In this document: positions 34,566-46,659 of the stretch, piece after piece
How positions within the stretch are numbered: the stretch's first letter is position 1
How the letters are laid out: every line of letters begins with the position of its first letter
Source: Nicotiana tabacum
Taxonomy: Eukaryota; Streptophyta; Magnoliopsida; Solanales; Solanaceae
DNA length: 64,000 nucleotides
NCBI RefSeq assembly: GCF_000715075.1
Contig: NC_134081.1
Location: 68,812,153 to 68,876,152 of the forward strand
Direction: 5' to 3'
Made by a program: the position numbers and the translations under genes
Notes under the pieces: generated by a model
The model's input: only the letters and a program-made list of their open reading frames with translations
The model's database searches: none
What the model was told of the DNA's origin: nothing

Positions 34566-36956
34566 TTGACTAGCCGTATCTCTGCCCTTTCGAGGTTCAT
34601 ATCACTACCCTCTAATAGGTGCCATAAGTTCTTCGGCATACTCAAAAAGGAGAATGGCCTCCAATGGACCCCAGAGTGCATCCAAGCCCTAAAGGAGTTA
34701 AAGATGTACTTGTCCTCGCCACCGTTGCTCTCAAAACCAGAATCGGCACAACCCCTCCTCGTTTATCTTGTCGTGTCTAAAGTAGTTGTGGGCGCAGTCC
34801 TAGTCCAAGAAAATAAAGGTACCGAATCTCCCATCTATTACATTAGCAAAATATTAGTCGATGCCGAGACAAGATACCCCCATCTTGAAAAACAAGCTTT
34901 GGCCTTGATCGTAGCTTCACGAAAGCTTAGATCGTATTTCCAATGCCACCCTATCTCGGTCGTCATGAATTACCCTTTAAGAAGCATTTTACACAAACCT
35001 GAGCTATCGGGCAAGTTGGCCAAATGGGCCATTGAACTAAGCGAGCATGATATTACATATCGGTCGCAAACGGCGATAAATTCATAAGTCCTCGCAGACT
35101 TCGCCGCCGACTTCAGTGCAAAAATAATGCCCGACGTCGAAAAAGAAGTCGTCCACACTTCTCCCCGAACACAAGACCTCTAGGTCTTATACATCGATGG
35201 AGCATCTAACGCGTCAGGATCCGGGTTGGGGCACGTGCTCGAAGTCCCAACAGGCAAAGTGATTTGCCAGTCCATAAGATGCTCGGACATGACTAATAAC
35301 GAGGCCGAGTAAGAGGCTGTAATTTAGGACGGAGACTAGCACTCAAATACGGGGCAAAGCGACTAAGATTACACTGCGATTCTCAACTCGTGGTATACCA
35401 AGTCATAGGTACTTTCCAAATCAAGGAGCAAAGGTTACAAAAGTACCAGACCAAAATCTGCAAGCTACTACCCGAGTTCGATGAATGTCAACTCGACCAG
35501 ATCCCCCGAGCACAGAACACCGGGGCAGATGGCCTCGCCAATTTAGCCACAGCTACCAAAAACATTACAACCGGAGAAAGAAATATGGTCCACCTCCTCA
35601 ACTCGTCGATAAATCAAATCGAGGTAAGAACCATAAACCTGACTTGGGACTGGCGCAACCATCTTATTACATATTTTCAGGATGGCATACTCCCCAACGA
35701 TAAAAAAGAGGCCAAAAGCTGTGAATGCAAGCAGCCAGATACAACATCATCCACAACGACATGTACAAAAGGACATACGGCAGCCCTCTGGCAAAATGCT
35801 TAGGCCCAAATCAGACGCGATGCTTCCTTGAAGAAGTACACGAAGGCCACTGTGGAGCTCACTCCGGCAATCGTGTTCTAGTCAGATGCCTCATACGAGT
35901 AGGGTATTACTGGCCCACTATAAAAAAGGAGGTCGCGAACTTCGTGAAATAATGTGAGCTATGCCAGAAATACGCCACAATGATCCACCAAGAAGGCGAA
36001 CACCTACACTCAGTAACTTCTTCTTGGTCGTTCATCAAATAGGGAATGGACATCGTGGGCCCCCTCCAAGCAGGACGAGGTAACATACAATTTCTCTTGG
36101 TTTTAAATGACTATTTCTCTAAACGGGTGGAAGCAAGAGCATTCGCCTAAATACGCGAACAAGAAGTGATCACCTTCATATGGAAAAACATCATATGCCA
36201 TTTCGGGCTGCCCAAAGAAATCAGCTGCGACAACGGACCCCAATTTGCAAGAAAGAAGGTCGCCGACTTTTTTGAAAAATGGCACATAAAAAGGATACTC
36301 TAAACGCCTTATCACCCCGCGGGAAACGGGGAAGCGGAATCCTCCAACAAGTCAATACTGATCATCATGAAGAAGAAACTCGAAGATGCCAAGGGACTGT
36401 AGCCGAAAATATTACCAGAAGTACTCTGGGCCCACCGAACAATGCCAAAGACGAGCATGGGAGAAACGCCATACTCGTTAGTCTATGGGACTAATGCAGT
36501 AATACCGATCGAGGTCGGGGAGCCCAGCCTAAGATACTCCCGCGAAAGCGAACCTCAGAATGATGACAGTAGAATGTAGGAACTCGACGAAGTTGAGGAA
36601 CTAAGAGATATGGCCTACGTGAGAATGGTCGCCCAAAAGTAACAAGCAGAATGCTATTATAACAAAAAGGCAAAGATCAGACCACTCAAAGTCGGGGACT
36701 ACGTACTTAAATCCAAAACACAAGCAAGCAAAGACCCGCGGGAAGGCAAACTAGGAACAAGCTGGGACGGCCCGTACAAAATCACTGCAGTAGCAAACAA
36801 AGGGTCATTCATACTAGAAACAATGGAAGGAAAGCGACTACAAAAACAACTGGAATATTACACACCTCAAGTACTTCAACTTTTAAAGGATGAGGTCCCC
36901 AAAGTTGCACTCTTTTTCCCACACTCGAGTTGTATACCAATTGAGTTTTCTCGATG
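34566..36956 (+). pseudogene. E pol: RNase H, second RNase H, integrase (broken)
   Basis: 34566-35087 holds the RT end and first RNase H (CHKFFGILKKENGLQWT, then YYISK, then ETRYPHLEKQALALI). A stop at 35085 is followed by the archaeal-type RNase H (LYIDGASNASGSG at about 35190, NNEAE). After shifts, 35390-35700 continues it (FDECQLDQIPRAQN). From 35725 one frame runs to 36956: zinc region (H, H, CELCQ), core GMDIVG (36043), SCDNGPQF and NGEAESSNK, and a C-terminal barrel. That frame is interrupted by seven or more stops (35950, 36040, 36148, 36301, 36403, 36575, 36640). The integrase acidic triad is still present. Confidence 0.85.
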
Positions 36957-37197
36957 AGGTTTTTAACGAGGCGATGACGGGGATACTTCAGGATTGAAGT
37001 GCGCACATACAAAAGCATCGGACGGCTAGTTCATTTCTTGACCTCTCAACACTTTTCCAGTTCGACAAATGAAGGGACTAGATAGACTAAGACTGGGACT
37101 GAAATGCCAGTCGGCCCCCAGAAAATATGTAAATCTCTCCAGGTATATGAACAAAGCATAAACACACGAGATTATTTCTATTTTCCCTAAGCACAAG
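36957..37197 (+). other. Spacer after E pol
   Basis: Non-coding sequence between the pol stop and the tandem array. Nothing recognisable apart from a partial unit (CTAAGCACAAG) just before the array. Confidence 0.5.
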
Positions 37198-37590
37198 TTA
37201 CATTCGACCTAGTTCAAATTAATGCTTATATCGGCCCTCGGCCACAGCTAAGCACAGGTTACATTCAACCTCATTCGAATTAATACCTAGTCGGCCTTGG
37301 CTATAACTAAATAAAAGTTACATTCGAACTTGTTCGAATTAACGCCTATATCAGCCCTCGGCCACAACTAAGTGCAGGTTACATTCGACCTCGTTCGAAT
37401 TAACACCTATTTTGCCCTTGGAAATAACTAAATACAAGTTATATTCGACCTCGTTCGAACCAACACCTAATCGGCCCTCGAGCGTAAATACACAGGCGGT
37501 GTGTTTGGCCTCGTTCGAACCAACACCCACTGGCCCTCAGCCATAATTAAACCTAGGATTTGTTTCAACCTCATTCAACCTACTCGAACA
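37198..37590. repeat. ~60-bp tandem array in E 3' region
   Basis: Six full units and a partial one start at 37198, 37259, 37318, 37379, 37439, 37500 and 37559 (TTACATTCGACCTCGTTCGAATTAA type). Lengths alternate around 61 and 59-60. Units 1 and 3 share TATATC-GCCCTCGGCCACA and end GCACAGG/GTGCAGG; units 2 and 4 share TATAACTAAATA-AAG type ends. This suggests a 120-bp two-unit higher-order period. Tat elements are known to grow such arrays here. Confidence 0.88.
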
Positions 37591-37785
37591 AAGTTATTAT
37601 GACTAAGGCAACCAAGCAACAAAATTAAAAAAGCATACAAACCCGAACAGAAGAAACCGAATCAGGTACGAATAACAGAACTAACATTTCATACTCAGAA
37701 TATTTTTTACAAAGGCTCGAATACACGCCTACAAAAAATACACACAAGTCGGTGGCTAAACAAAAAAGAATGAAAGGAAAAACAA

Positions 37786-40598
37786 CTAACTGCTTCCTGG
37801 CCCAGCAGCACCACCAGCTTGATCGTCCAGGCCATCTCCATCAGCCTCTTCGCCATCGCCATTGCCATCACCAGCGGGATACTCATCCTAGTACCAGGCA
37901 TCCTGTTCAATCCGATCCATGCCCGCACCCTCCTCGTCATCACCGGACTCCGGTGTAGCGGGATGATAGCCATAAGCAAACTGAGCTTTATGTGGCACGA
38001 GCATCCTCAAAGTCGACTTCTGAAATAGCTCCCGCCCCCATCAGATCCCTACATATATCCAGCTAGGCCTCGGCGTGAATCCATTCCTCGTACAAATCCC
38101 GCGGAACATCAGGAAAAGTAGAAGTACGGGAAGAAGACGGCTGAGCCAAAAACTGTGCCTTCTCGGCCTCGAGAGCAGCAACTCACAAAGGCCTAAAGCC
38201 ACTTTTTCAAGCTCTCATATCTGCTTATCAAGCCGCTCCTCTCTAAGCCTACCATCTCCAGAGCACTCTCCCGCTCAGATAGGAGAATGCGGATCACAAT
38301 CTCCAAAGCCTCCGCTTTCCTCATAGCCGACAACTGGGCCAACTCCGCCTTCTCCAAACCCGCTGCCTACTCAGTGACCTCGCCACTCAAAGCGTCCTCT
38401 TTGAGTTGACACTCCTCGAGCTCGGCATGCAATGAGACCACTTGGGCATGAGGGTCGCCACATTGGGCCTCGACCCCCTGCTCAAGCTCTTTCTCTCTAT
38501 CCCTTTGTGCCCCCTCGAGAATGTTGGATTGTTTGATGTATCTTACAAACTCATCATCCTTCTCCTTGAATTCATCCCGGAAACCCAGGAAGTTTCCGCT
38601 CTCACCGAACCATCTGCAGATCTCACGATGATTGTTATGGTACTCACGATATTTTTGCTCCATCTTCTGAAAAATAGCCTTACGCCTCTTCTCTCACCGG
38701 GAGCTGTCAATCTCCAAAATCACAGTCTGAAAGAAAAATAGAAAACGAAAAGTAAGAACAAAACTTTGAACTCACCATACAAAAACGAAAACGGATCGAA
38801 AAACTTACCCTAAGAGCGAGGCTGGATATGCTCCTAGATAAAGTGGCTTCCTTCAGCTTTTTGAGGGTTTTACCCTCCACATCATAACAGAGTGGACCAA
38901 GAGAAGGGACCACATCCTCCATGTTGACCAGCAAATCCTGATCCATGGGGATCGCAATAGTCTGTATGGTCCCCTCCAATCTCACCTCGAGTCGGGTAAT
39001 CCCTTCCCCCATAATCCTCACCTCCTCGGCATCCATGTCAGAGCCCGTATCATAACCATCCCCTGGCTACGCATTTTCCTTTTAAGTCAGCCCTCGAAGA
39101 AAGATTCTTGGCCGGTCACGAGGCCGATGGCTCATCCTGTCGCAAGTCGTCAGGGACTCTCGCAGATGGCCCTTCAAATCCCATCACGGTATCAGGGAGA
39201 GGTGTACCCTCTTCGGCTTCAGACGGTGGCGGAATCACATGCGGTAATTCGGCGTCACCTCCAAACTCTATGGTCATTATTTCTCATATGATGAAATCCT
39301 CCATCACTGATCTCCTCTTGCAGGGAAGCAAGTTACCTCCATTCGCCGACGATTCCTATTCATCATCCTCGTCTACTAGATGATACAAAGGGGAAGCCGG
39401 GAGTTCTGCTACATATGTAGTAGACGATCATCCAGACCTAGCCGTGGCATAAGAAGGAATAGAAGCGGACAATCGGGCGGGCTTGGTCACGGTCATAATG
39501 GGAACAGACCCGAAGAAGAAGCAACTTTTTTCTTACGAAACGAAGGAGGAGGGGCCCTTAGTCTATTCGAAGGTCCTTGGGCTGAAAAGGAAAGATTAAG
39601 AGACTGTCACTTCATAAGAAAAACTATAACGATCAAGCGACCATGAGGCCAGAACAATATAGATATAAATAATAATAAAAATACATAGATGAACTCACCG
39701 ATCGTGGAAGATGCGGGCCCGAACCTCTTGAGAAAGGCCGGCCATTCATGACTCCCCACTATGTGAGGCAGAACCTGGCGGACCCAGTCATGAATGTCCC
39801 CGACCAAAGGAGGGGGAGTAGTCTCGGCTGCATGAAGAAGGGACGGAATGTCAGACTACGATTGAAACATGCAAAACAAATGAGCAAAACAAACGCTCGA
39901 CAAAAAAAGATACTTACAGACGTAATTCCAAGTCTCAGGATTCCGCTCGCGTTGGCCACCACGTCCTCAGTTTTGACGAAAAAGTAGTTAAGCCAGAACT
40001 AATAATTTGCCTTATTATCCATCTTCACAACCAGGAACTTACTTCCTCGGTGGCGGAGGTGCAACATCGTCCCCCTATAGAAATTGGGAGCGAAAAGATG
40101 CATCAGGTGGCGGAGTGTGACCTCGACCCCGGCCAATTCCGCGAATTTTGTAAGCATGCTGATAAGCTTGTAGATGTATGGAGAGAGTTGGGTTGGGAAA
40201 ACACCTTAATAGAGACAAAAATCCTCCATCAATGGGAGAAGAGGAAAGGAATAACCAACGTATAAAGGATACGCATAAAACGCGCAATACCCGGGGCAGT
40301 GTATTTGTACCACATCGCGCTCCACTGGGATCAGATCGATATGGGCAGAAATTTTGAACTTATCCCTAAGCTCAGTGAAATCGATCTCCTTCATCGTTGA
40401 TTCCGGGACCTCAGGGTCATCCTCAGGCATCTTCGAGAAATTAGACCTAATTTTCTCATTACGGGGAACTATTTCCTCCATTGTAGGGAAGTTCTCTTCC
40501 TCAGCGGCGACAGAGATCCTATCGGTGTGAGGGGTTATCAGCACCGCCAAAGGGGTAGGATCGATTGCCATACCAGGAGCAGAGGATGCCTTAGTCAT
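37786..40598 (-). pseudogene. Antisense ORF of Tat element E, with three introns (broken)
   Basis: ATG at 40598 (MTKASSAPGM). Proposed exons 40598-39918, 39855-39699, 39581-38809 and 38726-37786; introns have donors GTAAGTATC, GTGAGTTC and GTAAGTTTT and acceptors TCGTAG, CCTTTTCAG and TTTCTTTCAG. Exon 1 includes FPLLPLMEDFCLY, PYIYKLISMLTKF and LRHLMHLFAPNF, matching the family called putative gypsy-type transposon protein (Pfam Transposase_28, from memory). The last exon has a charged coiled coil (about 38660-38370, rich in Glu, Lys, Arg) and an acidic Gly/Asp-rich end closing GPGSS. In-frame stops include 40206, about 40014, 38365 and about 37836. Total coding length would be near 850 codons. 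The product's function is unknown; antisense ORFs at this place are known in Tat elements. Confidence 0.68.
38727..38808 (-). other. Intron 3 of the antisense ORF
   Basis: On the minus strand GTAAGTTTTT at 38808 and CTATTTTTCTTTCAG ending at 38727 give an 82-bp AT-rich intron. Such signals on the minus strand support transcription opposite to pol. Confidence 0.65.
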
Positions 40599-40754
40599 GT
40601 TAATTAAGGGAAGATATTCAAGCAAGGAAATGTTAGAAGCAGCGAGAATCGCTAAAACCAATAAGAAGTTTCAAACAATGGAGGAAGAAGAAGATGCAGG
40701 ATTTGCTGGGTACAAGAAATTTCGTAAATGTTGAAACATTACCCACACACCCCT

Positions 40755-40762
40755 TATTTATA
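40755..40762 (-). promoter_or_regulatory. TATA box for the antisense ORF
   Basis: TATAAATA on the minus strand, within CTTATAAATAAGGGG, about 157 bases upstream of the ATG at 40598. It lies between the antisense gene and the 3' LTR. Proposed from sequence only. Confidence 0.5.
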
Positions 40763-41060
40763 AGGATGCAAGCATCGAAACCAAGAAACTAGCCATCATT
40801 ACATGACACTGTAACCGAAGCGGCATGCTCTATCAGGAGGCGCGTGCCAAACGAAGCAACATCTCGGGAAATTGCCATAATGATGTCAGCCGCCATAACG
40901 TCACCTTGATTCATGGGATTTGCAACCCCAGAACTTACGGTTCACAATGGGACACACTGCTTACTCGCCTTAACCATCACGGCTCATCCATCTTGTCTAA
41001 ACACTTTGATCACATTACTCAGAGTCCGCTCATTAAGGTCGCCTGGTGTTGGCCTTAATA

Positions 41061-41075
41061 AGCGGAGGGACTAAC
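41061..41075 (+). promoter_or_regulatory. Polypurine tract of E
   Basis: AGCGGAGGGACTAAC precedes the LTR start TGTATAGGCC. Confidence 0.6.
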
Positions 41076-41313
41076 TGTATAGGCCAAAATCCACCCGAAG
41101 GATATTTAGCGTAATATGGCATTAAGGAAAGAGTCGGTCAAGGTCACCCAAGAAGCAGCAAAGGCATTGGCTGATGTGTCGACATGAGCCATAGTCGAGA
41201 TGTCGACAAGAGCCGTAATCGAGATGTCAACAAGGGTCAAGGTCGAGGTTGAATATTGATGATAGGAGCTATACAACTAGTTTGTCGGATAGGATATTAA
41301 AAGGGAATATTTT
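41076..41313 (+). repeat. 3' LTR of E, left part
   Basis: Starts TGTATAGGCC. It contains three near-repeats of GTCGAGATGTCGACAAG around 41180-41240. It is interrupted at 41313 by element C and continues at 51643, with ATTTT on both sides. Confidence 0.72.
41309..41313. repeat. Target site duplication of C, left copy
   Basis: ATTTT directly before TGTCACGCC; the same five bases follow the other LTR at 51638-51642. Confidence 0.9.
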
Positions 41314-43854
41314 TGTCACGCCCCGAACCTAGGAGCGAGACAAGCACCCGGTGCCTCACCTAACCTGGCGTACCAAATTGCGACTAAGGGACTCTGAACA
41401 CATAATGTCATACTTTGGCCATGGGGCCACCTTGCAAGACAATTTGCGAAGCAAAATATAAAACTGAATGGAAACTAGCGCTAACTAAACATCAATATAA
41501 AGCTAGGCTGAAAAGGCCGTCATAGCTACTACAACTGACAAACCACCAAATTATACATACCAGGCCTACAAACCCAACATACTGCACTAACCAACAGGAT
41601 ATGTCTACAAGCCTCTACTGATAGATATATTATGATCGGAACAGGGCCCCGACCTACCCATATTATATATATAAATACATACATAAGATGCACACAAAAA
41701 CCTAGACCCGATAACTCCGAAGGTTGTGGAGCTTACCGATCAGGCTAAACTCTGGAAACACCTACTGAGGAGGTCTACTCATCTGTCTATCTGAACCTGC
41801 ATGCATGAAATGCAGCGTCCCCGGAAAAGGGACGTCAGTACGAAATAATGTACCGAGTATGTAAGGCAATAACATAACTGAAAATCGAAACTGAACTGAT
41901 AATATAATAACTGGAAGTAACTGGGAGTCAAAGATGATCTGGAGATATACTTACCTGCTGATACTGACTCAACTCCTTCAATATAGTAAGTAAAATAATT
42001 GTACGGCCTTATAAGGCTCGGTATATATAACTGCTCTGCCATAGTAGGCTCGCTCATAGGCGCTCGGCCATACTAGGCTATGTATCTCGACCATGCTGGG
42101 CTCGCTCATAGGCGCTCGGCCACAGTAGGCTCGGTATATAACTTTCCATCTGATCAGAGATTGCCCAATAGGGGCCTGCCCATCGATTATAGCTCGATGG
42201 TAATGAAAATACTGTAATACTGTATATATAGGCTTGCTTCTCTCTTGACTGGAAGAAGACAATACTAAAATTAAATATAGAGTCTCGATAAGGAATAATA
42301 TTGTAACTTATGAGACTAGAATAGTGTGAATAAATTCATGAATATGAACTTCTCTTTTGTCTCATTACTAACACATGTAGCTACGAGATCATGCCAAAAT
42401 GAAGGAAGGCTTAGCCTTAACATACCTTATCACAATCTTTTCAATCACCAAGTTGAACTCACCTCTTTGCACCTTAATCTACAAGAATGATAATAATACT
42501 ATCGTTAAGTTACGAAAGGTACAACTATCGCACAACGAACGACAAACTTATTTTGTATTAAAATGGGCAGCATCTCCCCTATAATCCTTACTTCCTCCAA
42601 ATTCAAGATAACACCAACAATACAAGAACAGAACAATAACAACATATATACATCATTTTCCAGCCCTATATACACCATCAAATACTACAAAACATCCCAA
42701 CACACCCCAATCTCTTCGTACACAAAACGACCACCGTAGTAGTGTCAAACGACCCGAAAATATTATGACGAACGACCAGCCAACCACCCTACATTTATAT
42801 GGTGTTTATAAACCCCCTTCCTCCTCCAAAACTCCACAAAATAGTAGTAAAACACGCAGCCCAACAGCAACACAAAATAGTCCACAAAATAGTCCGCTAC
42901 AAGTGAATAACTCGAACTCACGGCTTCCGATCACCGTCCCGTGAGTTCTTACAAGTATAGAACGACTTACCATGAATTTACAGAAGAAAAATTGGATGAA
43001 AGAGAGCAGTAAACTCACCTTATTTGTTGGATAACTCAGCTTTTATCTTGGTTCTTCAAACTCTAGGTTTTACCTCCAATTACAACTTGAAAGGGAGAGA
43101 AAATCAATTAGGGTTTGTGGGAAATTTTTGGGAGGATTCTTTGCAGAGCTTATGTCTAGTTATTATGCTCTATTTTAAGTCTAATATATGAAGAAAATAG
43201 GCCCTTAAAAGGCCTCTTTGGACGACCCGAAATGGCCCATTTTTGGGCTTTCATTTAAGCAAGTAGGTGACACACCTACTTGTCACCTAGCAGCTTGCGC
43301 AGTATCGCACAAATGCCCATATCTTTCTACTCCAATGTCATATTGACAAACGGTTTAATGCGTTGGAAAATAGACTCATAGATATTTAATTTGATGGGTG
43401 GAACACCCCATAACTCTAAGTATATTGGGAGAAAATCACAGTTACATTTGACCCAAAGTTTCAGTAAAACTTATGAATGTAACTTGTGATGACTTTCATC
43501 GACTTTTGTTCCACAACTCGCTTGACTTCAAAACATAACACACGGATGTCATACGACTAATATAAATCATAACATAATCTCCTTATCATGTTAATCACCC
43601 TAGTCTCACCCCAAAGGTACATGTTATAACATTTCCAACTTGTCGACTTTCGACGAAACATTATTTTATTTAATTGCTTTAGCTTCTGAACTGTCCAACC
43701 CTCTTTGTACTTGTTGTTCATGATCTTCAATATTTGTAATCTCAGAGGTAACATGATTAACTTACTTTATATACTTTTAAATATTATCTCATTTTTGGTC
43801 CTACATTAGTTTGCTTACGACGCATTTTTACGTACGAAAATATAGGGTGTAACA
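41314..43854 (-). repeat. 3' LTR of C
   Basis: 2541 bp. Minus-strand start TGTTACACCC at 43854, end GGGGCGTGACA at 41314. Repeats of GGCTCGCTCATAGGCGCTCGGCCA at about 42045-42135 correspond to those in element D. Short frames here (92, 94, 61, 70 and 65 residues) recur in the other LTR and are not genes. Confidence 0.92.
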
Positions 43855-43871
43855 TCACTTCCCCCTTGGGA
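43855..43871 (-). promoter_or_regulatory. Polypurine tract of C
   Basis: CCAAGGGGGAAGTGA on the minus strand, immediately before TGTTACACC. Confidence 0.85.
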
Positions 43872-44083
43872 ACATTCGTCCTCGAATGTTTACTCTTAGA
43901 GACTGGAAAATTTTGCCAAAGTATCCTTCGTACACTAGGTTAAAACCAACCTACACGTAGCCAGAAACATACGATACATGCCACACATGGCCAATCTTTA
44001 TAAATAGCAGCAATTTGCCTCACCGACCGTAAATCATAAATATTGAAAGTGAAAAATAAAAGCTTACCTGATGACCTGCTAGC

Positions 44084-45481
44084 CTACATAGAGCTATGTT
44101 GTAGCGTCCCATCTCGAACCATATCTTCAGTTTGAAATAGGTGGGGGTATTTAGACTTCATTTCTTCCTCCGATTCCCACGTCATCTCTTCTACATTCTT
44201 GCTCCTCCATAAAACCTTTACGGAAGCTACCTCCTTATTTCGTAGATTGCGGATTTGTCGGTCTAGGATGGCAACTGGAATTTCCTCGTATGACAAGTCC
44301 TCTGTAATCTGTACATCATCCGTGGGCACCACTCGGGTAGGATCGCCAATGCACTTCCGTAGCATAGATACGTGAAAAATCGGATGGACAGACTCCAATT
44401 CTGAGGGCAACTCTAACTCATAAGCTACTTGGCCCACTCTCTGAATGATCCTATAAGGCCCAATATACCGTGGGCTAAGCTTGCCTTTCTTGCCAAACCT
44501 CATCACACCCTTCATAGGTGATACCTTTAAGAATACCCAGTCATTAATCCTGAACTCTAAGTCTCGTCGCCGCACGTCATAATATGACTTCTGACGACTC
44601 TGAGCTGTCAACAGTCGCTCCCGGATAAGCTTTACTTTCTCTATGGCCTGTTGAACCAGGTCTGGCCCATATAACCCAGATTCCCCAACATCAAACCACC
44701 CTATAGGAGATCTGCACTTACGCCCATACAAAGCCTCGTACGGAGCCATCTGAATACTGGAGTGGTAACTGTTATTATATGCAAACTCGACAAGAGGTAG
44801 ATGTTCATCCCAACTTCTTTTAAAATCCAACACACATACTCGTAACATATCCTCGAGCGTCTGAATTGTGCGCTCGGCTTGTCCATCAGTCTGTGGATGA
44901 AAAGCTGTGCTGAGATTCACCTGAGTCCCTAGACCTCTCTGAAATGACCTCCAAAAATGTGCTGTAAACTGAGCCCCACGGTCAGATATAATAGAAACTG
45001 GTACTCCGTGTAGCCGCACTATCTCCTTAATATATAACTTTGCATAATCTTCTGCTGTATATGTAGATCTGACCGGTAGGAAGTGAGCTGATTTCGTGAG
45101 CCTATCGACTATCACCCATATGGAATCGAACTTACGATTAGAACGAGGTAAACCCGTGATAAAGTCCATGTTTATCGCCTCCCATTTCCATGTCGGGATC
45201 TCTATAGTCTGCATTAGCCCTCCAGGCTTCTGGTGCTCTACCTTCACTTGCTGGCAACTAGTACATTGGGCGACAAACTCAGCTATGTTCTTCTTTATAT
45301 CATTCCACCAGTACACATCCTTAATGTCATGATACATCTTCGTCGACCCAGGATAGATGGAATACCATGAATAATGTGCCTCTGACATAATCCTGTCTCG
45401 TAGCCCTGCTACATCTGGAACACACAAACGACCCCTATATCTGAGAACCCCATCTCCCTTTAGCTCTAACAGTGGCTTCTT
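44084..45481 (-). pseudogene. C integrase and chromodomain
   Basis: Open from just after the TAG at 45482-45484 to 44084 (447 codons from 45427). Zinc-binding region (EAHYSWYSIYPG with its His pair, then CTSCQQVK), core Asp in NMDFITGL, Asp in ISDRGAQF, Glu in TDGQAERTIQ: the triad is intact. The GPY-type segment (YIGPYRI) follows, then HPIFHVSMLRK and a C-terminal chromodomain (about residues 385-440; SVKVLWRSK, EEMTWESEEEMKSKYP). The chromodomain lies downstream of integrase as in chromoviruses. Integrity suggests recent activity; only the upstream stop separates it from the rest. Confidence 0.93.
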
Positions 45482-46657
45482 CTACTGCGGAACTCGCTCT
45501 CTCAGCTCGACCAACTCTGGGTCCTCGTACTGCCTTTCCTTGACTTCCGCTATGAGGGATGATTTTGTAGTGTTTTGGAGTACAACTCCACCATCCTCAG
45601 AATCTACTAACCGAACCCCCAACGAAGACAATTGATGAATCTCTCTAGCTAATTGTCTTTTCTCGGGATCTACATGTGCTAAGCTACCCATAGATCGGCG
45701 ACTTAATGCATCTGCTACAACATTAGCTTTCCCTGGATGGTAGAGAATGTTAACATCGTAATCTTTTAATAACTCAAGCCATCGCCTCTGTCGCAAATTC
45801 AACTCTTTCTGCTTGAAGATATATTGTAGGCTTTTATGATCAGTAAATACATCAACATGAACACCATATAAATAATGCCGCCATATCTTAAGTGCATGGA
45901 CAACCGCAGCTAACTCGAGGTCGTGGGTCGGATAATTCCTCTCGTGCTTCCTCAACTGCCTTGAAGCATACGCAATTACCTTCCCATGTTGCATCAGGAC
46001 ACATCCTAACACGACACCTGATGCATCACAATACACGGCATAACCCTCTAGACCCTCTGGAAGTGTTAGAACTGGAGCTGAGGTCAACCTGTTCTCAAGC
46101 TCTTGGAAACTCCGCTCACAAGCCTCTGTCCATTGAAACTTAGTTTCTTTCTGTGTCAACTTCGTTAATGGTGCCGAAAGGGAAGAAAAACCCTCTACGA
46201 ACCTCCGATAGTATCCTGCTAAGCCTAGAAAGCTACGAACCTCTGTCGAAGTGGTAGGTCTAGGCCAATATTTCACGGCCTCAATCTTCTGAGTGTCCAC
46301 CTTTATCCCTTCATCTGATACAATATGCCCCAAGAATGCTACAGACTTCAACCAGAACTCACATTTAGAAAACTTAGCATACAACTTATGATCACGGAGG
46401 GTTTGGAGTACCGCTCGCAGGTGGTCCGCATGCTCATCCTCTGAACGGGAATAAACCAGAATATCATCAATAAATACTATTACGAACAGATCTAAAAATG
46501 GACGGAAAAGGCTATTCATCAGGTCCATAAATACAGCGGGTGCATTAGTCAACCCGAAGGACATGACAAGGAACTCGAAGTGGCCATATCGGGTCCTGAA
46601 GGCTGTCTTCGGAATATCTTTTTCCCGAACTCTGACCTGGTGGTACCCCGACCTCAA
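45482..46657 (-). pseudogene. C reverse transcriptase (C-terminal) and RNase H
   Basis: 391 codons. RT palm with FIDDILVYS (catalytic Asp pair at residues 64-65), then [12 protein letters not shown] and the thumb ([12 protein letters not shown]). RNase H follows with [23 protein letters not shown] and FTDHKSLQY, so its acidic residues are present. Frame is shifted against the upstream part: near 46665 relatives have one more G in the run before GCTAGATG. It ends at TAG 45482-45484 after VPQ, where a further Gln codon (CAG) would be expected. Confidence 0.92.
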
Positions 46658-46659
46658 AT

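Noticed and set aside
34566..41313. Whether E and C form one autonomous unit
   Set aside because: C has its own LTRs, primer site and ATTTT target duplication inside the LTR of E, so it is a later insertion.
41779..43754. Set of 60-95-residue frames duplicated at 49535-51537
   Set aside because: Both sets are the two LTRs of element C, so the conservation is due to LTR identity and not to coding.
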